A stretch of DNA of 20,709 nucleotides from an uncultured Acetobacter sp. (lineage in GTDB: Bacteria > Pseudomonadota > Alphaproteobacteria > Acetobacterales > Acetobacteraceae), in the NCBI RefSeq assembly GCF_937875265.1, contig NZ_CALLXM010000205.1:1-20709 (forward strand). Reading direction: 5' to 3'. The position numbers were made by a program, and so were the translations under genes. The notes below the pieces were generated by a model. The model worked only from the letters and a program-made list of their open reading frames with translations, did no database searches and was not told the DNA's origin. Shown in pieces: positions 13,780-20,709 of the stretch (position 1 is the stretch's first letter; every line of letters begins with the position of its first letter).

Positions 13780-16700
13780 TTAGCCCAGCGCCATCAGGTT
13801 GGCATTGCCGCCTGCGGCTGTGGTGTTGATGCTGCGGCACTGTTCTTCCACCACATTTTCAGGGGCAGGCAGGCCGGAAGCCGTCAGCCATGCGGAGGCA
13901 ATGGGGTAAGAGCCGGAGCTGAGTGCTGCGCGAGCTTGAGCAAACACAGCCTCATCCTGCTCACCCAGCACAATGGCGCAGGGTTCTTCCGTCGCTTTGC
14001 TGATGGGGCGGATAACCAGTTGCAGCGCATCCGGCAGAGACGCAATCCAGCCGGTCAGGCTCTCGTCTGCCAGAACAAGAGCTGCGTTATCACCCGACAG
14101 AGCCAGAGAAATCTGGTCATACAGGCCCGCTTTTGTCTGTGCGATGCACAGCACATTGCCCCGCCGTGTCAGGCTGTAGAGGTTACTTTCCCCTACCGGG
14201 CCGGGGAGGGTGAGCTGACCCCCCACCAGTGTCTGGCGACCAAGTGAGGCAGCCGTGCTGGCGGCTTTGCTTTCACCCTGTTCACGCAGCCAGTCCGTCC
14301 AGCGGGCCATGCTGGCGGGAAGACGCCCGCGTACCCGCGGCGGCAGAGCCGGTGCCTGTGCCAGCAGGCGGCGTAGAATGAGCGGACCGCCCGCCTTGGG
14401 GCCAGTGCCGGAAAGGCCACGTCCGCCAAAAGGCTGCACACCTACCACAGCACCAATGGTGTTGCGATTGACGTAGAGGTTCCCGGCATCAATGCGGGAG
14501 AGCACATGCTGCACAGTAGCTTCAATGCGGGTGTGCAGGCCAAAGGTCAGGCCGTATCCTGTCTCATTGATGGTGGAAATCACCGTATCCAGTGTGCTGC
14601 GGGAATAGCGCAGTACATGCAGCACGGGGCCGAACACTTCCGGGCCAATTTCGCGAATATTGGCAACTTCAATTAGCGTAGGCGCTACAAAGCTGCCACG
14701 AGTGCAGTGTTCTGGCAGGGGCAGCGCATAGACCGGCGCTTTTTTCTGCCGGAAGGCGTCAACGTGTTTTGTAATGCCCTCAGCGGCTTCTGCTGTAATG
14801 ACCGGCCCGACATCTGTGGAAAGCAGGGCCGGATTGCCAATGCTCAGCTCCCGCATTGCCCCGCGCAGCATGGTCAGCACATGGTCCGCGCAGTCTTCCT
14901 GCACACACAGCACGCGCAGAGCGGAACAACGCTGGCCCGCACTATCAAAAGCGGAAGCCACAACGTCTGTGACCACCTGTTCGGCCAGTGCTGAGGAATC
15001 CACAATCATGGCGTTCTGGCCACCCGTTTCCGCAATAAGCGGCACAGGCTGCCCGGTATGGGTGCGGCGGGTTTCCAGCTGACGGTTGATAATCTGGGCC
15101 ACCACAGTGGACCCGGTAAACATCACGCCGGAAACGCGGTCATCCCCCACCAGAGCGGCCCCAATGTCTCCTTCACCCGGCAGCAGTTGCAGGGCGGCAG
15201 CAGGCACACCGGCTGCGTGCAGGATGCGCACGGCAACAGCCGCAATCAGCGGGGTTTCTTCCGCCGGTTTGGCCAGAACCACGTTGCCAGCAGCAAGGGC
15301 TGCGGCAATCTGGCCAAGGAAAATGGCCAGCGGGAAGTTCCACGGGCTGATACAGGCCACAACACCCAGAGGTGCGTGGGTTGCGTTATCAAAATCCCGC
15401 GCGATGGTGGCGGCATAATAGCGCAGGAAGTCTACAGCTTCGCGTACTTCTGCCACACCATTTGGCAGGGATTTTCCTGCTTCCCGAGAGAGCAGGGCCA
15501 GCAGCTCATCACGGTGGGCTTCAAGGCTGTCAGATGCCTTGACCAGAATATCTGCACGGGCCTGCGGGGTGAGGTCAGACCAGCTACTTTGCCCTTTAAC
15601 GGCGGCTGCGGCAGCTTTTTGCACGATCTCCGGTGTGGCAAAGACCACAGCACCCACACCATCCTGTCGATCTGACGGGTTGGTGACGGACTGCGTGGGT
15701 TTGCCGGGTTTAACGCCATCAACCATAGGCCCGGCCTGCCAAGGACCAGAGGCTTTAGCGAGTCCGTCCAGCAGGGATGAAAGAACGGCATCATCTGCCA
15801 GATCTGTCCCGGCAGAGTTGTTGCGGTCTGATCCCAGCATAGCTGGTGGTTTGAGGATGTCGGGGTGCGATGCGCCATACGGCGTAAAGCCGTGCGCAAC
15901 CTTAATTGGGTCTTCCACCAGGGCGGAAACCGGAATGGCTGCATCGCCAATCTGATTTACGAAAGAGGAGTTGGCACCGTTTTCCAGCAGGCGACGCACC
16001 AGATACGCCAGAAGCGTTTCATGCGTGCCCACTGGGGCATAAATGCGGGCCGGGCGGTTGAGTTTTCCAGCCCCGACCACCTGTTTGTAAAGCGGTTCCC
16101 CCATGCCGTGCAGGCACTGGAATTCATAGGAACCGGTTTCAAACTGGTTGCCTGCCAGTGTGTAAATGGTGGCAAGGGTGCGGGCGTTATGCGTGGCAAA
16201 CTGCGGGAAGATGGCATCCCGCGCGCCCAGCAGTTTGCGTGCGCAGGCAACGTAGCTGATGTCAGTGTGGGATTTGCGGGTATAGACCGGGAAATCCGGC
16301 AGGCCTTCAACCTGTCCCTTTTTAATCTCGCTGTCCCAGTAGGCCCCTTTCACGAGACGTACCATGATGCGGTGATTGCTGCGGCGGGCGAGGTCAATAA
16401 TGTAATCCAGCACATAGGGGCAGCGTTTGCCGTAAGCCTGCACCACAAAGCCAATGCCGTTCCAGCCTTCCAGTCCCGGCGTGTGACACAGGGCCTCCAG
16501 CAGATCCAGTGAGATGTCCAGACGCTCGGTTTCTTCGGCATCAATATTCAGGCCGATGTCATATTTGCGGGCCAGCAGGGTCAGTTCCTGCACAACCGGC
16601 AGCAGTTCCGTCATCACCCGTGCATGCTGGGCGCGAACATAACGCGGGTGCAGGGCAGAGAGTTTGATGGAAATGCCCGGGCGTTCATACACATTGGCAC

Positions 16701-17484
16701 CCTGTGCACTGCGGCCAATGGCGTGAATGGCTGTCAGGTAATCCTGCTTGTAGCGTTCAGCATCCTGCGCGGTCAGGGCGGCTTCGCCCAGCATGTCATA
16801 GGAATAGGAAAAGCCGAGAGCTTCCAGCTTGCCGCTGTTCTCACGCGCCTTTTCAATTGTTTCGCCCAGAACGAACTGTTCACCCATCATGCGCATGGCG
16901 GCATCAACAGCCTTGCGGATAACCGGTTTGGTGCCCCGGCTGACAAAGCCGAGCAGGGCGGATTTCAGGCTGTTGTCATTTTGCGGCGTAACAAGCTTGC
17001 CTGTCAGCGCCAGACCCCATGCGGCGGCATTGGCAAAAATCGGGCCTCTGCGGGAAATATGGGAAAGCCAGTCACCTTCCCCGATTTTGTCACGGATCAG
17101 CGCATCCCGTGTTGCGGTATCGGGGATGCGCAGCAGCGCTTCCGCCAGACACATCAGCGCCACACCCTCAGCTGAGGATAAGGCGAATTCCTGCACCAGA
17201 CTTTCCACAATGCCGGGGTTGCGTTCCGCCCGGAGGGATGTGGCCAGACCAGCGGCAAGGTCCGTCACGCGTTTTTCGTCTTCCGGGGAGAGGGTGGCAG
17301 CAGGCGTAAGGGCCGCCACACAGCCTTCTTCAGGTTGACGCATGGCCTGAATAATAGCCTGACGCAGCGGGCTACGGGAGGTAAGTGCAGGCGCAAAAGA
17401 GTCAGATAAGGACATGGCACGAATTCCGAACAGGACAAGCCTGACTTCTCTGGTTGTGGGGGACTCAGGAAGTTTTGGCTCCAT
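13780..17484 (-). CDS. putA: bifunctional proline dehydrogenase / delta-1-pyrroline-5-carboxylate dehydrogenase PutA
   Basis: The 1234-aa enzyme oxidises proline to glutamate in two steps: FAD-dependent proline dehydrogenase passing electrons to quinone, then NAD-dependent dehydrogenation of the semialdehyde. The PRODH barrel spans about 200-535 (SIKLSALHPRY at 272, NIDAEETERLD at 313, MVRLVKGAYWDSEIK at 374, FATHNARTL at 429, YEFQCLHGMGE at 453). The aldehyde dehydrogenase part spans about 590-1110, with SPWNFPLAIF at 713, FTGSTVVAQ at 789, general base Glu819 in IAETGG and nucleophile Cys853 in SAGQRCSALR. A further domain of about 120 residues ends the chain, as in long PutAs. The N-terminus has no ribbon-helix-helix domain, so it cannot act as its own repressor as E. 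coli PutA does. GAGGA 9 bases before the ATG supports this start; a Met at residue 24 is an alternative. Confidence 0.95.
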   Translation of the reverse strand: MEPKLPESPTTREVRLVLFGIRAMSLSDSFAPALTSRSPLRQAIIQAMRQPEEGCVAALTPAATLSPEDEKRVTDLAAGLATSLRAERNPGIVESLVQEFALSSAEGVALMCLAEALLRIPDTATRDALIRDKIGEGDWLSHISRRGPIFANAAAWGLALTGKLVTPQNDNSLKSALLGFVSRGTKPVIRKAVDAAMRMMGEQFVLGETIEKARENSGKLEALGFSYSYDMLGEAALTAQDAERYKQDYLTAIHAIGRSAQGANVYERPGISIKLSALHPRYVRAQHARVMTELLPVVQELTLLARKYDIGLNIDAEETERLDISLDLLEALCHTPGLEGWNGIGFVVQAYGKRCPYVLDYIIDLARRSNHRIMVRLVKGAYWDSEIKKGQVEGLPDFPVYTRKSHTDISYVACARKLLGARDAIFPQFATHNARTLATIYTLAGNQFETGSYEFQCLHGMGEPLYKQVVGAGKLNRPARIYAPVGTHETLLAYLVRRLLENGANSSFVNQIGDAAIPVSALVEDPIKVAHGFTPYGASHPDILKPPAMLGSDRNNSAGTDLADDAVLSSLLDGLAKASGPWQAGPMVDGVKPGKPTQSVTNPSDRQDGVGAVVFATPEIVQKAAAAAVKGQSSWSDLTPQARADILVKASDSLEAHRDELLALLSREAGKSLPNGVAEVREAVDFLRYYAATIARDFDNATHAPLGVVACISPWNFPLAIFLGQIAAALAAGNVVLAKPAEETPLIAAVAVRILHAAGVPAAALQLLPGEGDIGAALVGDDRVSGVMFTGSTVVAQIINRQLETRRTHTGQPVPLIAETGGQNAMIVDSSALAEQVVTDVVASAFDSAGQRCSALRVLCVQEDCADHVLTMLRGAMRELSIGNPALLSTDVGPVITAEAAEGITKHVDAFRQKKAPVYALPLPEHCTRGSFVAPTLIEVANIREIGPEVFGPVLHVLRYSRSTLDTVISTINETGYGLTFGLHTRIEATVQHVLSRIDAGNLYVNRNTIGAVVGVQPFGGRGLSGTGPKAGGPLILRRLLAQAPALPPRVRGRLPASMARWTDWLREQGESKAASTAASLGRQTLVGGQLTLPGPVGESNLYSLTRRGNVLCIAQTKAGLYDQISLALSGDNAALVLADESLTGWIASLPDALQLVIRPISKATEEPCAIVLGEQDEAVFAQARAALSSGSYPIASAWLTASGLPAPENVVEEQCRSINTTAAGGNANLMALG

Positions 17485-17508
17485 AACGATTTTTCCTCGT
17501 TACACGAT

Positions 17509-17535
17509 ATTATATGATTTTCAAAATCATATAAT
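17509..17535 (-). promoter_or_regulatory. 27-bp perfect palindrome overlapping the putA promoter
   Basis: ATTATATGATTTT (17509-17521) and AAAATCATATAAT (17523-17535) are exact complements around one central base. On the minus strand the right end of the palindrome supplies TATAAT (17509-17514 in plus coordinates), a perfect -10 hexamer about 25 bp before the putA start codon. A protein bound here would cover the -10 box and spacer, so repression is the likely effect. The GntR-type regulator immediately upstream is the first candidate; an Lrp/PutR-type regulator encoded elsewhere is the alternative. Confidence 0.7.
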
Positions 17536-17701
17536 CAGACATGGTCTAACGAGATGTTTTTGCCGGATTTCTATGATGAAACGGGATGTTCAGACTCGTC
17601 CGTCATGCGTGCATCTTCATCCCGCCGCATCTGCGCGCAGACCTCTGTCTTGGGGGAAGCAGCAATTTTGAACTGTGGAGGCGTAAGTCAGAATTAACCT
17701 G

Positions 17702-18406
17702 TTACTCAGCCTGATCGATGCTGCTTTTCTTGCGAAAGACATCAGCTGAAATATTGGCAGCTTCCAGAATGTGCTGTCGTGTGAGGCGGGCTGCAAGATC
17801 CGCATCGCGTGCGCGGCAGGCTTCCATAATGGCCAGATGTTCTGCATCCGTGACGGTCTTGCGACCTTCCAGAACCAGATGCCCGCGAATATAGCGGTCC
17901 AGCCGGTTATGCAGGTCATCAATCATGCCCAGCAGGCGGGGCTTACGGGCTGCAGCATAAATAGCGTTGTGAAAAGCCCGGTTCAGTGCGCCGGAGGGGC
18001 GGGAGGTGTCCGGGTTGCGGGTGCCTTCCACAAAGGCCTCATAAGCATCTTCTATATGGGCAAGGTCCACACGGGTCATGGTTGCAACCGCTTCCCGCGC
18101 GGCCTGTTCTTCCAGTAAGGCGCGGATTTGCGAGTATTCCAGAATGTCAGCAGCATCCAGCCCCATGACCATCGCGCCACGATTGGGCAGGAACGTGACC
18201 AGCCCTTCGGCTTCCAGGTGTTTCAGGGCTTCACGCACAGGAATAATACTGATCCCGAACCCGGCAGCGAGCTCGGATTGCGGCAGCGCCTGACCAGCGC
18301 GCAGAGTGTCGGCAAGAATGGCTTTGCGCAGGGCTGCGCAGATGGTTTCAGATGCCGTGCCATGACCTGCAAATTCTGTCTGGCGAAAAAGACTGGCCGG
18401 CAGCAT
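17702..18406 (-). CDS. GntR-family transcriptional regulator (FadR/FCD subfamily)
   Basis: From the chosen start the protein has 234 aa. An N-terminal winged helix-turn-helix (about 20-80: ETICAALRKAILADTLRAGQ, ALPQSELAAGFGISIIPVRE, ALKHLEAEGLV) is followed by an all-helical FCD ligand domain. The FCD histidines that usually hold a metal are visible in NRAFHNAIYAAA, DAEHLAIMEAC and TRQHILEA. These proteins bind palindromic operators as dimers and sense small acids or amino-acid-derived metabolites. The ATG at 18406 is chosen because AAGGGAG lies 9 bases upstream; the frame extends to an ATG at 18490 (262 aa) with no visible ribosome site. The gene is upstream of putA on the same strand with a 217-bp gap holding the palindrome, so control of putA is a reasonable inference. 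The effector is unknown. Confidence 0.88.
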   Translation of the reverse strand: MLPASLFRQTEFAGHGTASETICAALRKAILADTLRAGQALPQSELAAGFGISIIPVREALKHLEAEGLVTFLPNRGAMVMGLDAADILEYSQIRALLEEQAAREAVATMTRVDLAHIEDAYEAFVEGTRNPDTSRPSGALNRAFHNAIYAAARKPRLLGMIDDLHNRLDRYIRGHLVLEGRKTVTDAEHLAIMEACRARDADLAARLTRQHILEAANISADVFRKKSSIDQAE

Positions 18407-18524
18407 AGGCGACGGCTCCCTTAAGATCGTTTCTGACTCGTGATCATCCATCATAGCCAGCAGATGCATCCTGTCCAATTCAGTTTGCATAAAGCCATCG
18501 TAGCAAGGGCTTGGGGCGCTGTGG

Positions 18525-18538
18525 TCACACTATCGTGA
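18525..18538. promoter_or_regulatory. TCAC-N6-GTGA dyad upstream of the GntR gene
   Basis: TCAC (18525-18528) and GTGA (18535-18538) are separated by 6 bp, exactly as in the dyad in front of poxB (8873-8886). It may be a site for a shared or local regulator, but only eight bases are fixed, so chance is possible. Confidence 0.25.
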
Positions 18539-18969
18539 TCATGGTGCTGGTCAGAGTTCCAACGGCCTGCCGGGGTATGAGAGCGGGAGTTTCCTGTTAC
18601 CAGAAAATGGGGCTGGGCAGATTGTCACGGGATGCTGGCAGGCAGGTGGCTCATATCAGACAGTTCAGTTTTTCAGTATAATAAGAAACTCGGAAAGTGC
18701 CTGCTCTGTCACAATGTTTTGTATTCAGCTCAGTGGGATACGGGAGTGCAGTGTCATAGGAAAGTCCAACGACTTGCCTGCCAGGCAAGGGGCTCTGCTA
18801 AGGGGCGCAGTGGCTGGTCAGGCAGTTTTTTAACCTGCTGCGCTGTGTGCCGGGAGGAAAGCGAGAGGCCGATCTGTGGTCTGCCATGCTCTTGATGCGC
18901 AGGGCGCTGGCTTGATCTTTCCCCGATTTGCATGCCTGTTTGGCGCATATTCCGCTAGGGAGATTCTGA
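18539..18969. other. intergenic region between the GntR gene and the DUF2501-like gene
   Basis: No gene is recognised in these 430 bp. The visible structures are a 17-bp palindrome, CTTGCCTG-C-CAGGCAAG (18773-18789), and, 15 bp on, a GCGCAG/CTGCGC stem around CAGGCAGTTTTTTAACCTG (about 18805-18843). The second contains a T6 run that could terminate a small RNA. The promoter of the downstream secreted protein should be in the last 100 bp, but no clear -35/-10 pair was seen. Confidence 0.4.
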
Positions 18970-19419
18970 ATGAAACTGATTTCCGTACGTGCCCTGTCGG
19001 CGCTTGCTGTTACGACCATGCTGGCCGGTGCGCCGCTGTTTGCTCGCGCCGCCGATACTCCGGCTCCCGTCTCCAAAGGGGGGGAGCAGGCTGAAGCCGG
19101 TGCTAAAACTGCTACGCTGACTGATACGGACCTGTCCGGTTATGTTGGTTCCATTGACCCGGCTGAAGTGGCTGGCCTGCTGAACTATTGCACGCAGGGT
19201 AACTACGTTGAGTATGATAGCAGCTTTAAGGTGCTTCAGGCTTACAACCAGAAAACCAATTCCGTGCCGGACGGGCAGGAAGGTAATATGTACTACGCAC
19301 GTGGTACAGCCGGTCAGCTTCAGGCTAACGGCAAGACCTATTCTATCGCAACGTCCAGCATCCCTGTGCGCCAGAAAACCTGTAAGGCAGTTCTGGATCG
19401 TGCCAAGGCTGCTCTGTAA
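18970..19419 (+). CDS. secreted DUF2501-like (YjjA-type) protein
   Basis: The 149-aa product starts with a signal peptide (MKLISVRALSALAVTTMLAG APLFARA, cut near residue 27), so it is periplasmic or secreted. The mature protein has a low-complexity Ala/Gly/Thr segment, then EVAGLLNYCTQGNYV and, near the end, RQKTCKAVLDRAKAAL. The two cysteines, Cys74 and Cys138, probably form a disulfide. This layout, with a Cys in a 'GLL.YC...NY' helix and a 'C..VL..AK..L' tail, fits the DUF2501 family (E. coli YjjA), whose role is unknown. GGGAGA lies about 8 bases before the ATG. It is a single-gene unit with a strong terminator behind it. Confidence 0.7.
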   Translation: MKLISVRALSALAVTTMLAGAPLFARAADTPAPVSKGGEQAEAGAKTATLTDTDLSGYVGSIDPAEVAGLLNYCTQGNYVEYDSSFKVLQAYNQKTNSVPDGQEGNMYYARGTAGQLQANGKTYSIATSSIPVRQKTCKAVLDRAKAAL

Positions 19420-19488
19420 GGCATAGCCTTACTTTCTTTCTGGAGCGTATGGCCTCAGTCGTACGCATCGGGGAGATGCAGATACAGT

Positions 19489-19522
19489 AAAAGGGTCAGT
19501 CGCACTGCGGCTGGCCCTTTTT
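19489..19522 (+). terminator. intrinsic terminator of the DUF2501-like gene
   Basis: GGGTCAGTCGC (19493-19503) pairs with GCGGCTGGCCC (19507-19517), using two G-U pairs around a 3-nt loop, and is flanked by AAAA and TTTTT. It lies 70 bases after the stop codon. Confidence 0.9.
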
Positions 19523-19661
19523 CATATCTTAATGAATTACTTTTAATATTTAGGATCAAGACCCTGTGCCTTTCCCCGAGGCTCTTGATGTGATCAAAAC
19601 CATTCTGGCCCTGCAACCAGGCAAGGCAGGGTAGAAAAAAGACAAAGGGAGCGGAGAGAGC

Positions 19662-20709
19662 GTGCCAGAAGCGTTTAAGGCTCCGGCTGGAGCAGGTCTG
19701 ACAGCCGGGCAGTACAAGGATATGGTGCTCAAGGCACATCAGGATCCTGAGGCTTTCTGGCTTGATCAGGCTGGTAAGCTGGCATGGCATGTGCCGCCGC
19801 AGCAGGCATCCCGCTCCGATTTTAATAAAGATGTCATTATTGACTGGTTTTCTGACGGACGGCTGAACGTCTCGGAAAACTGTCTGGACCGGCATGTCCG
19901 CACCCAGCCGGATAAAATCGCGCTTATCTGGCAGGGGCAGGATGAGGACCAGAAGGAAAGCCTGACGTATCAGGAGTTGCATGCCCGTGTGTGCCGTCTG
20001 GCTAACGTCATGCGGCGTCTGGGTGTGAAAAAAGGCGAGTGCGTGGCTATCCATCTGCCCATGGTGGCGGAAGGGGTCATTGCCATGCTGGCCTGTGCAC
20101 GGATAGGGGCTGTGCATGTAGTGCTGTTTGGCGGCTTTTCTGCCGATGGTCTGGCCGAGCGGCTGAGTGACAGCGGCGCTGTGCTGGTCTTGACCGCAGA
20201 TGTGGCGCGTCGTGGCGAAAAACGTATTCCCAGTAAAACCACTATGGATGAAGCCATTACACGCTGCGGTGCACAAAGCCGCGTTCAGCATGTTCTGGTC
20301 GTGGCCGTGACCGGAACGGACGTGCCAATGCTGCCAGGGCGTGACCTGTTCTATGCGGATGAAGTCGCGCAGGAATTACCGGAGTGCCCGGCGGAAAGCA
20401 TGAACGCGCAGGATCCGCTTTTCCTACTGTATACCTCGGGCAGCACCGGGCGGCCCAAGGGGCTGGTGCATGGTTCCGGGGGCTATCTGGTCTGGGCTGC
20501 GTTTACCCATGCCACCGTGTTTGACCATAAGCCGGATGATATTTTCTGGTGTACGGCAGATACCAGCTGGATTACCGGGCACACCTATGTGGTATACGGC
20601 CCGCTGGCCAATGGCGGCACCATTTTAGTGTATGAAGGTCTGCCCTCATGGCCTGCTCCGGGCCGCTGGTGGGATGTTATCGACCAGTATGGCGTGACGG
20701 CTTTTTATT
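19662..20709 (+). CDS. acs: acetyl-CoA synthetase, N-terminal half (cut by window end)
   Basis: This AMP-forming enzyme activates acetate with ATP and joins it to CoA. The 349 codons present cover about half of a usual 650-aa Acs: FWLDQAGKLAWHVPP, the WF.DG.LNVSENCLDRH signature, YQELHARVCRLANVM, GVKKGECVAIHLPMVAEGVI, GAVHVVLFGGFSADGLAERL, and the ATP-binding loop YTSGSTGRPKGLVH starting at Tyr257, then DIFWCTADTSWITGHTYVVYGPL. The frame opens after a TAG at 19632, and the first start codon that keeps the family N-terminus is GTG at 19662, with GGAG 5 bases upstream. A 7-bp inverted repeat (ATCAAGA 19555-19561, TCTTGAT 19583-19589) lies in the leader and may be an operator. With PoxB it closes a pyruvate-acetate-acetyl-CoA route. 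Confidence 0.93.
   Translation, partial: MPEAFKAPAGAGLTAGQYKDMVLKAHQDPEAFWLDQAGKLAWHVPPQQASRSDFNKDVIIDWFSDGRLNVSENCLDRHVRTQPDKIALIWQGQDEDQKESLTYQELHARVCRLANVMRRLGVKKGECVAIHLPMVAEGVIAMLACARIGAVHVVLFGGFSADGLAERLSDSGAVLVLTADVARRGEKRIPSKTTMDEAITRCGAQSRVQHVLVVAVTGTDVPMLPGRDLFYADEVAQELPECPAESMNAQDPLFLLYTSGSTGRPKGLVHGSGGYLVWAAFTHATVFDHKPDDIFWCTADTSWITGHTYVVYGPLANGGTILVYEGLPSWPAPGRWWDVIDQYGVTAFY

Noticed and set aside
18632..18895. 87-codon plus-strand open frame
   Set aside because: It has no ribosome site, irregular composition with many Cys and Trp residues, and spans two inverted repeats. It reads as non-coding.
19455..20291. 278-codon minus-strand open frame
   Set aside because: It lies opposite the acs coding region, starts inside it, and its translation resembles no family. 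The acs frame on the plus strand is conserved throughout.
1..20709. CRISPR arrays, insertion sequences, toxin-antitoxin or restriction systems
   Set aside because: I looked for regular spacer-repeat arrays, DDE transposases and known defence motifs and found none.

Overview
The window looks like the chromosome of an acetic acid bacterium (Acetobacteraceae, probably Acetobacter or a close relative). The inference rests on the gene set: a quinone-linked pyruvate oxidase (PoxB), an acetyl-CoA synthetase, a long PutA without its own DNA-binding domain, and a small 'DDSFPASDPP' protein. It is not a species call.

Positions 1-5913: a small integrated element sits in the 3' end of a tRNA-Gly(CCC) gene. 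A 20-bp direct repeat (36-55 and 5894-5913) marks its two ends. It carries a tyrosine integrase beside the tRNA, a protein with the three signature motifs of family A DNA polymerases, an HNH nuclease with a helix-turn-helix tail, and a serine recombinase. About 1.3 kb of structured non-coding DNA lies between these genes, and no relaxase, defence, resistance or metabolic cargo is visible. A polymerase-like protein, a resolvase-type recombinase and repeat-rich spacers suggest an excisable element that may replicate as a circle. I consider this the least described system in the window.

Positions 6152-13625: a host alpha/beta hydrolase converges on poxB, with a good poxB terminator between them. 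A 0.5-kb AT-rich spacer follows. Then come a possible 13-codon Cys-rich upstream ORF, an outer-membrane beta-barrel protein, an APC-family amino acid permease with a terminator, a 53-aa acidic protein and a DUF1275 membrane protein.

Positions 13735-18406: putA (proline to glutamate) lies downstream of a GntR/FCD regulator on the same strand. A perfect 27-bp palindrome overlaps the probable putA -10 box. This PutA lacks the N-terminal ribbon-helix-helix autorepressor, so the neighbouring regulator is the obvious candidate controller.

Positions 18970-20709: a secreted two-cysteine DUF2501-like protein with a strong terminator, then the first half of acs, cut by the window end. PoxB turns pyruvate into acetate, Acs turns acetate into acetyl-CoA, and the permease plus PutA could feed amino acids into central metabolism. 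That is a consistent picture for an organism that makes and later reuses acetate. Several dyad-symmetric operator candidates precede these metabolic genes.
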